From Nymphaea colorata (Eukaryota; Streptophyta; Magnoliopsida; Nymphaeales; Nymphaeaceae): 64,000 bases of DNA. The stretch's first letter is position 1. Every line of letters starts with the position of its first letter. A program made the translations under genes and the position numbers. This document shows positions 47,488 to 60,056 of the stretch, in pieces. Location: the NCBI RefSeq assembly GCF_008831285.2, contig NC_045144.1:17685716-17749715 (forward strand), written 5' to 3'. Under the pieces are notes generated by a model, which worked only from the letters and a program-made list of their open reading frames with translations, searched no databases and had not been told where the DNA came from.

Positions 47488-50400
47488 CAAAGGCAATGTT
47501 TATTGGTTTTTCTGAAATTGATGCACTATTATAAATTTTGCAAAAGTCAATATAAAATTTTCTGGTCTTTCAAAATTTCTGCACTTTTTCATATGTTTTG
47601 GAAAGACTTGTTTTCAAAATTATATATTGTTTGAAAGTTTTACTAGCTTTGTGACCTTTTACAAACTTTTCAAAATATTTGAACTTTTCAAATATATAGC
47701 ATCCCAATATTTTGATAGCCAACAAAACACAATTTCAAAAAGTCTCATAAATTTGATGAACTTTGTATAAATCTTTTGAAAATTCAATTTTTTGCTTGGT
47801 TCCGAAAGCATTCATTTTTTTTTTCGAAAAACTCTACAACTCTTACAGTTCTACAACAAGATGAGACTTTTTTTTTTTAAAGTGCTAATTGTTTCAAAAA
47901 GTTTGGAAATTTTGCAAATGTCTTATTTTTGTTTCTAAAAAACTAAAAGTTTGTCTTGTTGATATATTTTGGTGAAATGTGTGCATAGTTTGACATTTTG
48001 CTAAACTTCATCAAATTGTTTATAGTTTTATAAAATTCTGATACTTTTTCACATGTTTTGCAATTCTAAAATTTGGACTCTTCATACTTTGTACGAAATC
48101 TAAACAATTTACCTAATTCCAATGGTTATGAACTCTCATAAACTTCAAATTTTGAAGTTTTACTAGGTTTTGGTCCTTTTTCAAGGTTTTACTAGGTTGT
48201 ACTTCGAAATTTGCAAATCTTACAGGTTTTATGACTTTGATGAAACTTTAACCTTTTTGTAATAATTGAAAATGGTGTCAGATTTTTTTAAAAATTGCAA
48301 ATACTTTTAAGCCTTTTTATAGCCTTGCAAATATCGTTTCGAACTCATAATATTTTTGAAGGATTGAAAGTTTTCACATTGTTTCCTTTTTCAAAGGCAG
48401 TATTTACTACTTTTTGTGAAATTCATGTACTATTTGAAAATTTGCAAAAGTTAATGTAAAATGTTCTGTTTTTTCAAAATTTCCGCACTTTTTCATATGT
48501 TTTGGAAAGACTTGTTTCCAAAGATTATTATGACTACACATTTTATACAAAATTGTTGAAGTTTCAGATATTTACTAGTTTCAATTTTTTTTTAACAATT
48601 TTGTATTTTTTAAATGTTTTACTAGCTTTGCCACCTTTTACAAACTTTCCAAAATATTTGAACTTTTTAAATATATAACATCTCAATACTTTGATAGTCA
48701 ATGAAACACAATTTCAAAAAGTCTCATAAATTTCATGAACTTTGTACAAATCTTCTGAAAATTCATATTTGCTTGGTTCCAAAAGCATTCAATTTTTTTC
48801 AAAAAAGTTTACAACTCTTTCTGTTGTACAACTTGATGAGACTTTTGTCTTTTTTTTTTTTACAGTGGCTAATGGTTTCAAAATTTTGTAAATGTCTTAT
48901 GTTTGTTTCTAAAAGTTAGTCTTGTTGATATATTTTGGTGAAATATGTGCATAGTTTGGCGTTTTGCAAAGCTTCATCAAATTGTTTATAGTTTTACAAA
49001 ATTCTTGTACTTTTTCACGTGTTTTGCAATTCAAAAATTATGACTCTTCACATTTTCTATAAAATATAAAAAAATTAACTAATTCCAATGGTTATGAATG
49101 CTCATAAACATGAAATTTCAAAGTTTTACTAGGTTTGGTCCTTTTTCAAGGGTTTTACTAGGTCTTATTTGAAATTTGCAACTCTTATAAGTTTTATGAC
49201 TTTGGTGAAACTTTAATCTTTTTTTAATAATTGAAAATGGTGTCAAGCCTTTTTAAAAGCTGCAAATACTTTTAAGCCAGTTTATAGCCTTGGACATATC
49301 GACTCGAACTCATAATATTTTTGAAGGATTGTAAAGTTTTCACATTGTTTCCTTTTTCAAAGGCAGTGTTTACTGTTTTTTGTTAAATTCATGTACTATT
49401 TGAAATTTTGCACAAGTCAATATAAATTTTTCTGATTTTTCAAAATTTTGCACTTTTTCGTATGTTTTGGAAAGACTTGTTTTCTAAAGATTATGACTAC
49501 ACTTTTTATGCAAAATTGTTGAAATTTCAGATGTTTACTAATTTCAAAATTTTTAAACAATTATATATTGTTTGAAAGTTTTACAAGCTTTGTGACCTTT
49601 TACAAACTTTCCAAAATGTTTGAACTTTCCAAATATTTAACATGCCAATACTTTGATAGCCAACAAAATACAATTTCAAAAGTCTCATAAATTTCATAAA
49701 CTTTGTATGAATCTTTTAAAAATTCATATTTGCTTGGTTCCAAAATCATTGAAATTCTTTCGAAAAAATTTACAACTCTTACGGTTGTACAACGTGGTGT
49801 GACTTTTGTTTTTTTGTTTTTTGGTTTTGTAGTTGCTAATGGTTTTGAATAGTTCAGAAATTTTGCAAATGTCTTATTTTTGTTTCTAAAAGTTAGTCTT
49901 CTTTCTAGATATATTTTGGTGAAATGTGTTTATAGTTTGACATTTTGCTAAACTTCATCAAATCTTTTATTGTTTTACGAAGTTCCTTGTACTTTTTCAC
50001 GTGATTGGCAACTCAAAATTTATGACTTTTCATATTTTCTACGAAATGTGAAAAATTTAACTAATTCCAATGGTTATGAATGCTTCTTAAACTTGAAATT
50101 TCAAAGTTTTGCTGGGTTTTGGTCCCTTTTTACTGGGCTTTACTTCAAAATTTGCAACTCTTACAAGTTTTGTGACTTTAATGAAAGTTTAGCCCTTTTT
50201 TAATAATTGAAAATGGTGTCAAGCTGTTGGAAAATTTTGCGAATGTTTTATTTTGTTTTCTAAGTGTTTGCACTTTTTGTAGATTTTGGTGAAATGTCTG
50301 CACAATTTGAAGTTTTGCTATACTTCATTAAGTTTTTCGAAATTCTTGATATTTTTCACATGTTTTGCAAACATTTTAAATTTTTTTAAAAAATTATGAC

Positions 50401-50640
50401 TCTTCATGTTTTTTGCAATATGTCAATATTTCCAACATTAACTAATTTTAAATTTTATAAGCACTTGTAAAATTTAAAAAAAAATCAGAAACATTGTGTG
50501 AGTTTTTGTAAAATTTCTAATTATCTTGATGCTTGATAGTAGTTTTTTGACTTTATAATATGTAGAATCCTTACAAGTTTTAAAACCTTATATTAAGTGT
50601 GTCTTTTCATTTGTTGAAATGCTCTATACTGGTCTCTCAG
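47488..50640 (+). repeat. AT-rich divergent monomers, second block of unit 1
   Basis: Continuation of the monomer series, with anchors near 47967, 48932 and 49914 (spacing 965 and 982) and a shorter remnant near 50288. It corresponds to 58378-62750 of unit 2 once the gap overlap is discounted. No gene. Confidence 0.85.
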
Positions 50641-50971
50641 TCTTTTTGAGTGGGTCACAGGTCTTATTTGTCAGTTTTTTTTGTAAGATGTTTTAATGGC
50701 CCTGTTGTTATAACTCATGTTAGTAAAGGGCAAGTACTCTATATGGGTGTCTCTGTCTTTATGAGTTGGTCTCTCAGTGTTTATGATGTTGTTATAACTC
50801 TTATAAGTAAGGGGAGCACAATAATTTACTGTATCAAGGACATCTTAAACAAGGGTTTCAACCCTGTGTTCAAGAGTTTTGGAAGGAAATCAATGGAATG
50901 AGAGGGGTAGGGGGAACGTGAAGATCCTGAATCACAAGGAAAGTGGAAGGATCGTGCTGGTCATGCGGCAG

Positions 50972-51291
50972 TCAGCAAAATATGTGGAGTATTTGATGTA
51001 TTGATTGAAGCATAGCTTGACAACGTATCCATATTTCTTCAAGATCTTGGTAGGATTCCTTTCCTTGTTAGATATAGGATTTGTTCCCTATTTTGTAGCT
51101 GCTACAGCTCATCAAATGTTTTTTGCAGGGGCACCATTCCCTCCTAATTATAAGGATGTGGTCAAGACTATTTTCAAGTGCTTATTCTGTATCTATGCAC
51201 ATATTTACAACTCACACTTCCAGAAGATTGAAGCCTTAAATAAGAAGTTCACTTACATACTTGCTTTAAGCGTTTCATTCTGTTTACATGT
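50972..51291 (+). pseudogene. MOB1-type kinase activator fragment, copy 2
   Basis: Offset 9,525 from copy 1, with the same one-base loss, TAG stop, intron and second frameshift. One visible private difference changes the codon after AAGAAGTTC from GCT to ACT. Confidence 0.85.
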
Positions 51292-51714
51292 GTAAGTCTT
51301 TCAGCTTATTTCCTTTCCCTTAAGTTTTTAACTTGTTTGATTAAATTGCTTCTATATCTGTTACCTCTTTTTGTCTCAACCTTCATTTCTGGAGATGCTT
51401 TTGTACTTTCTTGTGACTGAATTGCCCCTGTTTGTTCTGTGCTTCAAGCTTATCTAGCTCATTCTGCAGCCCTAAGCATAACCAATGAGTCCTTTTAGTA
51501 GTATGCGCAATTGCTTTTACTGTTTTTTTATAAATCAGTATTTTTTTTTTTTTATATTGTTGGACTTTAGCACCCACAATAGAATTTTAGAATGTTGTCC
51601 TTATGGGAGTCTCTGTTGTTATTCTCTGCTTTTATGAAAAGATAGAGTAGCTACTAGATTTCAAGAAGGAAAGCATTTTTTGCTTGATATGATTATATTT
51701 TTAAAACAATGGCA

Positions 51715-54700
51715 AAAACTGTTTTTTATAAACTTTTCAAAATTTTGAACTTTTCAAAATATTTAACATCAAATATTTTATTGACCAACTAAACTTAGTT
51801 TCTTAAATTTTTATAAATTTTAGAAACTTTGTGTAAATTTTTGACAATTCTTAGTTATTTTGACAGAAACATTCATGTTTTCTAAAATTTACAATTCATA
51901 TAGATTTTACACCTTGATGAAATTTTAGGCTTTTTTTTATGATAACTGCAAATGATTTTATATTGTTTTAAAATTTTGTGAATGTTTAATTCGGTTTTTT
52001 AAAGTTTGTATTTGTTTGTTTTTAAGTTTTGGTGAAATGTGTCAACAATTTGAAATTTTTCTAAATTTGAAAATATCTTTAGTAGTTTTACAAAGTTCTT
52101 GCTCTCTTTTGTTTTACTATATTACTTTTTCGATTCAGAGTTGCAAACACTTTTAAACCATTTTAAAAATTTGTGAATGTCGTTTTTGAATGTTGCAAAA
52201 TTTTCACGTTGTTTTGATTTTTAAAAGGAAGCACTTTTTGTTGGTTTTTGTAAAATCATGGTCTATTTAAAGTTTTGTAAAAAATAATAACAACTTTTTT
52301 TAGGTTTACAAAATGTGTACTTTTTTGTATGTTTTGATAAGAGTATACTATTTTATGAAAAAGATGGCTCCATATTTTGTTTGAATTGTTAGATATTTCA
52401 CATATTTACTGATGTTTGGAAACATTCTAAAGTTTTTTAAACTTTTCAAATCGTTTATGTCATACATGTTAATTGTCAATGGAGTAAAATTTTGAAAAGT
52501 CTGATTGTGCAAATTTTATGAAAATTCTTACTTGCTTTAAAAAAAACATTTAAATTTCATGAAATTTATAACTTTTACAAGTTTTGCGACTTGATGTAAC
52601 TTTTAGTATTCTTTCAAAGAAATTGCAAATGGTTTCAAACCTTCTGAAAATTTTACGAATGTGTTATTTTGGCTTTTAAAAACATTTTTTATTTATTTTG
52701 GTGAAGTATACGCACAATATGAAATTTTACTAAACTTCATAATTGTTTTTGTTATACAAAATTCTTGCACATTTTTACATGTTTTGTAAATACTATATTT
52801 CAAAGATTATGTCTTTGTGTTTAGTCTAAAATGTCAAAAATTTCATACTTGTGAATACTTTTAATCTTTTAAAAATTTTACAAGCTTTTTGCTTTTATAA
52901 GCTTCAAAAATTATTAAAATTTCTACCAAACTTTGATGTCTTTGGTTCCAATGAATTATAATTTTAAAAAATCTGAAAAATTTTACTTTTTAAAATTTTG
53001 CAAAGTTGTAATTTTATTTTTTGAAATTTACTGCTCGTACTAGTTTAAAAGTTGCAAATACTTTTAAGCCATTTTATGGTTTTGTTAGTACCGTTTCGAA
53101 CTCATAAAATTTTTGAAGGATTGCAAAATTGTCATGTTGTTTCCTTTTTCAATGGCAGTGTTTATTGGTTTTGTGAAATTCATGTTCTTTTTGAAATTTT
53201 GCAAAAGTTAATATAAAATATTCTGCTTTTTTATATTTTTTGCACTTTTTTGTATGTTTTGATTTCTAAAGATTTTGAGAATATTTTATACAAGATTGTT
53301 GAAATTTAAGATATTCACTAATTTCAAAATTTTTGAACAATTATATATTGTTCGAAAGTTTTACATGCTTTATTACCTTTTACAAACTTTCCAAAATGTT
53401 TGAACTTTTCAAATGTTTAACATCCCAATACTTTGATAGCCAACGAAACACAATTTCAAAAAGTCTCTTAAATTTCATGAACTTTGTATAAAGCTTCTGA
53501 AAATTCATATTTGTTTTGTTCCAAAAGCAATCAATTTTTTTTGAAAAAATTTTCAACTCTTACAGTTGTACAACAAGACGAGGCTAACTGTTGCTAATGG
53601 CTTCGAATAGTTTGGAAATTTTGCAAATGTCTTATTTTTGTTTATAAAAGTTAGTCCTCTTGATATATTTTGGTGAAATGTATCTATAGTTTGACATTTT
53701 GCTAAACTTCATCGAATCTTTAATAGTTTTATAAAATTCTTGTAATTTTTCACGTGTTTTGCAACTCAAAAATTATGACTCTTCACATTTTCTACAAAAT
53801 GTCAAAAATTTAACTAATTTCAATGGTTATGAACATTCATAAACTTGAAATTTCAAGGCTTTACTCGGATTTGGTCTTTTTTCAAGGTTTTACTTCGAAA
53901 TTTGCAACTCTTGCAACTCTTATGACTTTGATGAAACTTTAGCCTTTTTTTTAATAATTGAAAATGGTGTCAAGCCTTTCTAAAACTTTCAAATACTTTT
54001 AGGCCATTTTATACTTTTGCAAATATTGTTTCGAACTCATAAAATGTTTGAAGGATTGCAAAGTTTTCACGTTGTTTTCTTTTTCAAAGGCACCGTCTAT
54101 TGGTTTTTATGAAATTCTTGTACTATTTGAAAATTTGCAAAAGTTAATACAAAATTTTCTGGTTTTTAAAAATTTCTTCACTTTTTCATTTGTTTTTGGA
54201 AGACTAGTTTTCTAAAGATTATGACTACACATTTATACAAAATTGTTGAAGTTTCAGATATTTACTAATTTCAAAATTTTGAAACAATTATACATTGTTT
54301 GAAAGTTTTACAAACTTTATGACCTTTTACAAACTCTCCAAAATGTTTGAACTTTCAAGTATTTAACATCACAATACTTTCATAGCTAACGAATCACAAT
54401 TTCAAAAAGTTTCGTAAATTTCATGAACTTTGTATAAATCTTCTGAAAATTCATATTTGCTTGGTTCCAAAGCATTCAAATTTTTTGGAAAAAATTTACA
54501 ACTCTTACATTTGTACAACATGATGAGACTTTGTCTTGTTTTTTTAGCTGTTGCTAATGGTTTCAAATAGTTTGGAAGTTTTGCAAATGTCTTATTTGTC
54601 TTTAAAAGTTAGTCTTCAAGATATATTTTGGTGAAATGTGTGCATATTTGGACATTTTGCTAAACGTCATCAACTCTTTTATAGTTTTATAAATTCTTAT

Positions 54701-56455
54701 AGTTTTTCACATGTTTTGCAACTCAAAAATTACTACTCTTCACATTTTCTACAAAATGTAAAAATGTTAAGTAATTCCAATGGTTATGAACACTCATAAA
54801 TTTGAAAGTTTAAGGTTTTACTAGGTTTTGATCCTTTTTCAAGGTTTTACTTCGATTGCAACTCTTACATGTTTTATGATTTTGATGAAAGTTTAGCCTT
54901 TTTTTTAATGATTGAAAATGGTGTGTAACCTTTTTAAAAGTCACAAATACTTTTGAGTCATTTTATAGCTTTGCAAATATTGTTTCAAACTAATAAAATT
55001 TTTGATGGATTGCAAAGTTTTGACATTGTTTTACTTGTTTTTGTTGAAATTCATGTACTGTTTGAAATTTCGCAAAAGTTAATTTAAGATTTTCGGGGTT
55101 TTCAAAATTTCCGCACTTTTTCATATGTTTTGGAAAGACTTGTTTTCTAAAGATTATGACAGCAAATTTTATACAAAATTGTTGAAATTTCAGATATTTA
55201 CTAATTTTTAAATTTCTAAACAATTATATATTATTTGAAAGTTTTACAAGCTTTGTGACCTTTTCAAGCTTTTCAAATATTTAGTATCTCAATACTTTGA
55301 TAACCAATGGAACACTATTTCAAAAATTCTCAAATTTTATAAACTTTGTATAAATGTTCTGAAAATTTATGTTTGCTTGGTTCCAAAATCATTGAAAGTT
55401 TTTCAGAAAAATTTACAACTCTAACTGTTGAACAACGTGATCAGACTTTTGTCTTTTTTTTTTTTAATTTTAATTTTTACAGTTGTTGATGGTTTTAAAT
55501 AGTTTGGAAACTTAGAATTGTCTTATTTTTGTTTCTAAAAGTTAGTCTTATTGATATATTTTGGTGAAATGTGTTTATAGTTTGATATTTTGCTAAACTT
55601 CATCAAATCTTTTATTGTTTTACGAAATTCTTGTACTTTTTCACGTGTTTTGCAATTCAAAAATTATGACTCTTCACATTTTCTACAAAATGTAAAAAAT
55701 TCAACTAATTCCAATGGTTATGAACACTTATAAACTTGAAATGTCAAGGTTTAACTAGGTTTTACTTCGAAATTCACAACTCTTACAAGGTTTAACTAGA
55801 TTATGACTGCTCATTTTATACAAAATTGTTAAAATTTCAGATATTTTTCAAAATTTTTAAACAATTATATATTGTTTAAAAGTTTTACAAGCTTTGTGAC
55901 CTTTTACAAACTTTCCAAAATGTTTGAACTTTTCAAATATTTAACATCCCAATACTTTGATACCTCACTTAACACAATTCTAAATGGTCTCATAAATTTC
56001 ATGAACTTTGTCTAAAATTTATGAAAATTGATATTTGCTTGGTTTCGAAAGTGTTCAATTTTTTTTTGAAAAAGTTTACTACTTTTACAGTTCTACAACA
56101 TGAAAAAAGACAAAAGTCTCATCATGTTGTAGAACATGAAAAAAGACAAAAAACAGTTCTACTCCTATACTTGAAATATCAAAGTTTTACTATGTTTTGG
56201 TCCTTTTTTAAGGTTTTACTTCGAAATTTGCAACTCTTACAAGTTTTATGACTTTGATGAAACTTTAGCCTTTTTTTAATAATTGAAAATGGTGTGCAGC
56301 CCTTTTAAAAGTTGCAAATACTTTTAAGCCATTTTATTTGTTTTGCAAATATCGTTTTCAAACTCATAAAATTTTTGAAAGATTGCAAAGTTTTCCGGTT
56401 GTTTTCTTTTTCAAAGTTAGTGTTTTATGATTTTTGTGAAATTCATGTATTATTT
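51715..56455 (+). repeat. AT-rich divergent monomers, first block of unit 2
   Basis: Near-identical to 42190-46930, monomer for monomer, at an offset falling from 9,525 to about 9,516 through small indels. No gene. Confidence 0.85.
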
Positions 56456-57536
56456 AAAATTAAGCCTGGGCGTTGGGCCGGACAAACCATGTCCCTGGCC
56501 GGGCCCGGGTCCAATGATGCGCCCCGGCGGGTACCCGGCCTGGCCCGTCCCCCCTCCTCCTCTCGTCCCTCCTCCTCCTCCTCCTTCTCCTCCTCCTCCC
56601 CCTTCTCCTCCTCCTCCTCCTCCTCCCTCCCTCCTCCTCCTCCTCCTCCTCCTCCTTCTCCTCCTCCCCTTCTCCTCTTCCTCCTCCTCCTCCCGTCCCT
56701 CCTCCTCCTCCTCCTCCTCCTAGTCCTCCTCTTCCCATCCCCCATCCTCCTCCTCCTCCTCCCGGCCCTCCTCCTCTCGTCCCTCCTCCTCCTCCTCCTT
56801 CTCCTCCTCCTCCCTCCCTCCTCCTCCTCCTCCTCCTCCTTCTCCTCCTCCCCCTTCTCCTCTTCCTCCTCCTTCTCCGTCCCTCCTCCTCCTCCTCCTA
56901 GTCCTCCTCTTCCCATCCCCCATCCTCCTCCTCCTCCTCCCGTCCTCCTCCTAGTCCTCCTCTTCCCGTCCCCCATCCTCCTCCTCCTCCCTCCCTCCTC
57001 CTCCTCCTCCTCCCTCCTCCTCCTCCCCCTTCTCCTCTTCCTCCTCCTCCTCCTCCTCCTCCTCCTCTTCCCATCCCCCATCATCCCCCTCCTCCTCCTC
57101 CTCCCGTCCCTCCTCCTAGTCCTCCTCTTCCCGTCCCCCTTCCCCCCTTCCACCTCCTCCTCCTCCTCTTCCCCCTTCCGCCCTTCCACCTCCCCCTCTT
57201 CCCCTTCCCCCCTTCCGTCCCCCTCCTCCCGTTCCTCCTCCTCTTCCCTCTTCCCCCTTCCTCCCTTCCGCCTCCACCTTTTCCCCTTTCCCCCTTTCCC
57301 CCTTCCGCCTCCACCTCCTCCTCTTCCCCCTTCCGCCTCCCCCTCCCCCCCTCTGCTCCACCTTTTCCCCCTTCCCCCCTTCTGTCTCCACCTTTTCCCC
57401 CTTCCCCCCTTCTGCCTCCACCTCCTCCTCCGCTGGCCCTCTCCTTCTTCCCCTTTCCCCCCGTCGGCCGGGGCGACCCCGGTCCGGGTTTCGTGCCTGA
57501 CGGGCCGATCCGGGATGCCCACTCCTATTTAAAATT
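56451..57536. mobile_element. (CCT)n-rich GC element with 11-bp flanking direct repeats, unit 2
   Basis: The body 56462-57525 (1,064 bp) is bracketed by perfect direct repeats tatttaaaatt at 56451-56461 and 57526-57536. The ends are GC-rich and weakly inverted: aagcctgggcgttgggccgg at the left against ggagtgggcatcccggatcg read inward from the right. The interior is imperfect (CCT)n with degenerate sub-repeats. This pattern suggests an inserted non-autonomous element whose core expanded as a microsatellite; the class is uncertain. The insertion site is inside a monomer, since flanking sequence rejoins to the usual gaaattttgcaaaag phrase. Confidence 0.6.
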
Positions 57537-57620
57537 TTGCAAAGGCTAATATAACATTTTCTGGTTTTTCAAAAATTTCGACACTTTTTGTATGTTTTGG
57601 AAAGTCTCGTATTCTAACGA

Positions 57621-58799
57621 TTAATTTCAAAATTTTTAAACAAGTTTTTGTATTGTTTGAAAGTTTTACAAGCTTTGTGACCTTTTACAAACTTTCCAAA
57701 ATGTTTTGAACTTTTGAAATGTTTAACATCCCAATAGTTTGATAGCCAAAGAAAGACAATTTGTAAAGGTCTCATAAATTTTATAAACTTCGTAAAATCT
57801 TTTGAAAATTCGTATTTGCTTGGTTCTAAAAAGCATTCAATTTTTTTGAAAAGAATTTACAACTCTTACGATTGTACAATGTGATAAGACTTTTGTCTTT
57901 TTTTTTTCACAGTTGCTAATGGTTTCAAATATTTTGGAATTTTTGCAAATTTCTTATTTTTTTTTCTAAGACTTAGTCTTTTTGGTGAAATGTGTGCGTA
58001 GTTTGACATTTTGCTTATCCATCAAATCTTTTATAGTTTTACAAAATTCTTGTACTTGCAACTCAAAAAATATGTCTCGTCAGGTTTTTTACAAAATGTA
58101 AAAAATTTAACTAATTTCAATGGTTATGAACACTCATAAACTTGAAGTTTCAAGGTTTTACTAAGTTTTGGTCTTTTTCATGGTTTTACTCTTCGAAATT
58201 TGCAACTCTTACAAGTTTTATTACTTTGTTGAAACTTTAACCTTTTTTTAATAATTGTAAATTGTGTCAAGCCTTTTTAAAAATTGCAAACACTTTTAAG
58301 TTATTTTATAGTTTTGCAAATATCATTTCGAACTCATAAAATTTTTGAAGGATTGCAAAGTTTTCACGTTGTTTCCTTTTTCAAAGGCAATGTTTATTGG
58401 TTTTTCTGAAATTAATGCACTATTATAAATTTTGCAAAAGTCAATATAAAATTTTCTGGTCTTTCAAAATTTCTGCACTTTTTCATATGTTTTGGAAAGA
58501 CTTGTTTTTCAAAATTATATATTGTTTGAAAGTTTTACTAGCTTTGTGACCTTTTACAAACTTTTCAAAATATTTGAACTTTTCAAATATATAGCATCCC
58601 AATATTTGATAGCCAACAAAAACACAATTTCAAAAAGTCTCATAAATTTGATGAACTTTGTATAAATCTTTTGAAAATTCAATTTTTTTGCTTGTTCCAA
58701 AAGCATTCATTTTTTTTTTTCGAAAAACTCTACAACTCTTACAGTTCTACAACAAGATGAGACTTTTTTTTTTTTAAAGTGCTAATTGTTTCAAAAAGT
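57621..58799 (+). repeat. Left copy of the sequence repeated across the assembly gap
   Basis: 1,179 bases ending at the N run, matched by 58900-60056 on the other side, starting at the same word ttaatttcaaaatttttaaa. Both copies contain the part shared with unit 1 from ttttcaaaggcaatg onward. Confidence 0.88.
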
Positions 58800-58899
58800 N
58801 NNNNNNNNNNNNNNNNNNNNNNNNNNNNNNNNNNNNNNNNNNNNNNNNNNNNNNNNNNNNNNNNNNNNNNNNNNNNNNNNNNNNNNNNNNNNNNNNNNN
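58800..58899. other. Assembly gap (100 N)
   Basis: Exactly 100 unspecified bases, a conventional placeholder for a gap of unknown size between contigs. Confidence 0.99.
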
Positions 58900-60056
58900 T
58901 TAATTTCAAAATTTTTAAACAAGTTTTTGTATTGTTTGAAAGTTTACAAGCTTTGTGACCTTTTACAAACTTTCCAAAATGTTTGAACTTTTGAAATGTT
59001 TAACATCCCAATAGTTTGATAGCCAAAAAGACAATTTGTAAGGTCTCATAAATTTTATAAACTTCGTATAAATCTTTGAAAAATTCGTAATTTGCTTGGT
59101 TCTAAAAGCATTCCAATTTTTTTGAAAAGAATTTACAACTTTAACGATTGTACAATGTGATAAGACTTTTTCTTTTTTTTTTTCAACAGTTGCTAATGTT
59201 TCAAATATTTTGGAATTTTTGCAAATTTCTTATTTTTGTTTCTAAGACTAGTCTTTTTGGTGAAATGTGTGCGTAGTTTGACATTTTGCTTATCTTCATC
59301 AAATCTTTTATAGTTTTACAAAATTCTTGTACTTGCACTCAAAAATATGTCTCGTCAGGTTTTTACAAAATGTAAAAAATTTAACTAATTTCAATGGTTA
59401 TGAACACTCATAAACTTGAAGTTTCAAGGTTTTACTAAGTTTTGGTCTTTTTCATGGTTTTACTCTTCGAAATTTGCAACTCTTACAAGTTTATTACTTT
59501 GTTGAAACTTTAAACCTTTTTTTAATAATTGTAAATTGTGTCAAGCCTTTTTAAAAATTGCAAACACTTTAAGTTATTTTATAGTTTTGCAAATATCATT
59601 TCGAACTCATAAAATTTTGAAGGATTGCAAGTTTTCACGTTGTTTCCTTTTCAAAGGCATGTTTATTGGTTTTTCTGAAATTAATGCACTATTATAAATT
59701 TGCAAAAGTCAATATAAAATTTCTGGTCTTTCAAATTTCTGCACTTTTCATATGTTTTGGAAAGACTTGTTTTCAAAATTATATATTGTTTGAAAGTTTT
59801 ACTAGCTTTGTGACCTTTTACAAACTTTTCAAAATATTTGAACTTTTCAAATATATAGCATCCCAATATTTTGATAGCCAACAAACACAATTTCAAAAAG
59901 TCTCATAAATTTGATGAACTTTGTATAAATCTTTTGAAATTCAATTTTTTGCTTGGTTCCAAAAGCATTCATTTTTTTTTCGAAAAACTCTACAACTCTT
60001 ACAGTTCTACAACAAGATGAGACTTTTTTTTTAAAGTGCTAATTGTTTCAAAAAGT
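58900..60056 (+). repeat. Right copy of the gap-flanking sequence, with homopolymer losses
   Basis: Matches 57621-58799 but is 22 bases shorter. Most differences are single-base losses in runs, such as aaagtttacaag for aaagttttacaag and actcaaaaatatg for actcaaaaaatatg. Confidence 0.88.

Larger units (their letters stand above)
41356..50880 (+). repeat. Large tandem repeat, unit 1 (9,525 bp)
   Basis: Starts at ggaaggaaatcaatggaatg, the same word that starts unit 2 (50881) and unit 3 (62991). It holds a MOB1 pseudogene fragment (41447-41766), about 400 bases of intron-like sequence, then AT-rich monomers of roughly 0.95 kb, interrupted at 46946-47487 by a (CCT)n-rich element. The tail (about 50640-50880) recurs before unit 3 at 62750-62990. 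Identity to unit 2 over the first 5.5 kb is very high, with only scattered single-base differences seen. The sequence left of 41356 does not match the tail found before the other units, so the array or its assembled part begins here. Confidence 0.92.

Noticed and set aside
42190-50640. CRISPR-like array of regular repeats
   Set aside because: The period is about 0.95 kb with repeats diverged along their whole length, in a plant nuclear context; this is satellite-type DNA.
56312-57532. Long proline/serine/leucine-rich open frame of about 400 codons, and arginine/glycine-rich frames on the other strand (also at 46859-47534)
   Set aside because: All arise from imperfect (CCT)n, which has few stop codons in any frame. 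There is no codon structure, no start context and no conservation beyond the repeat.
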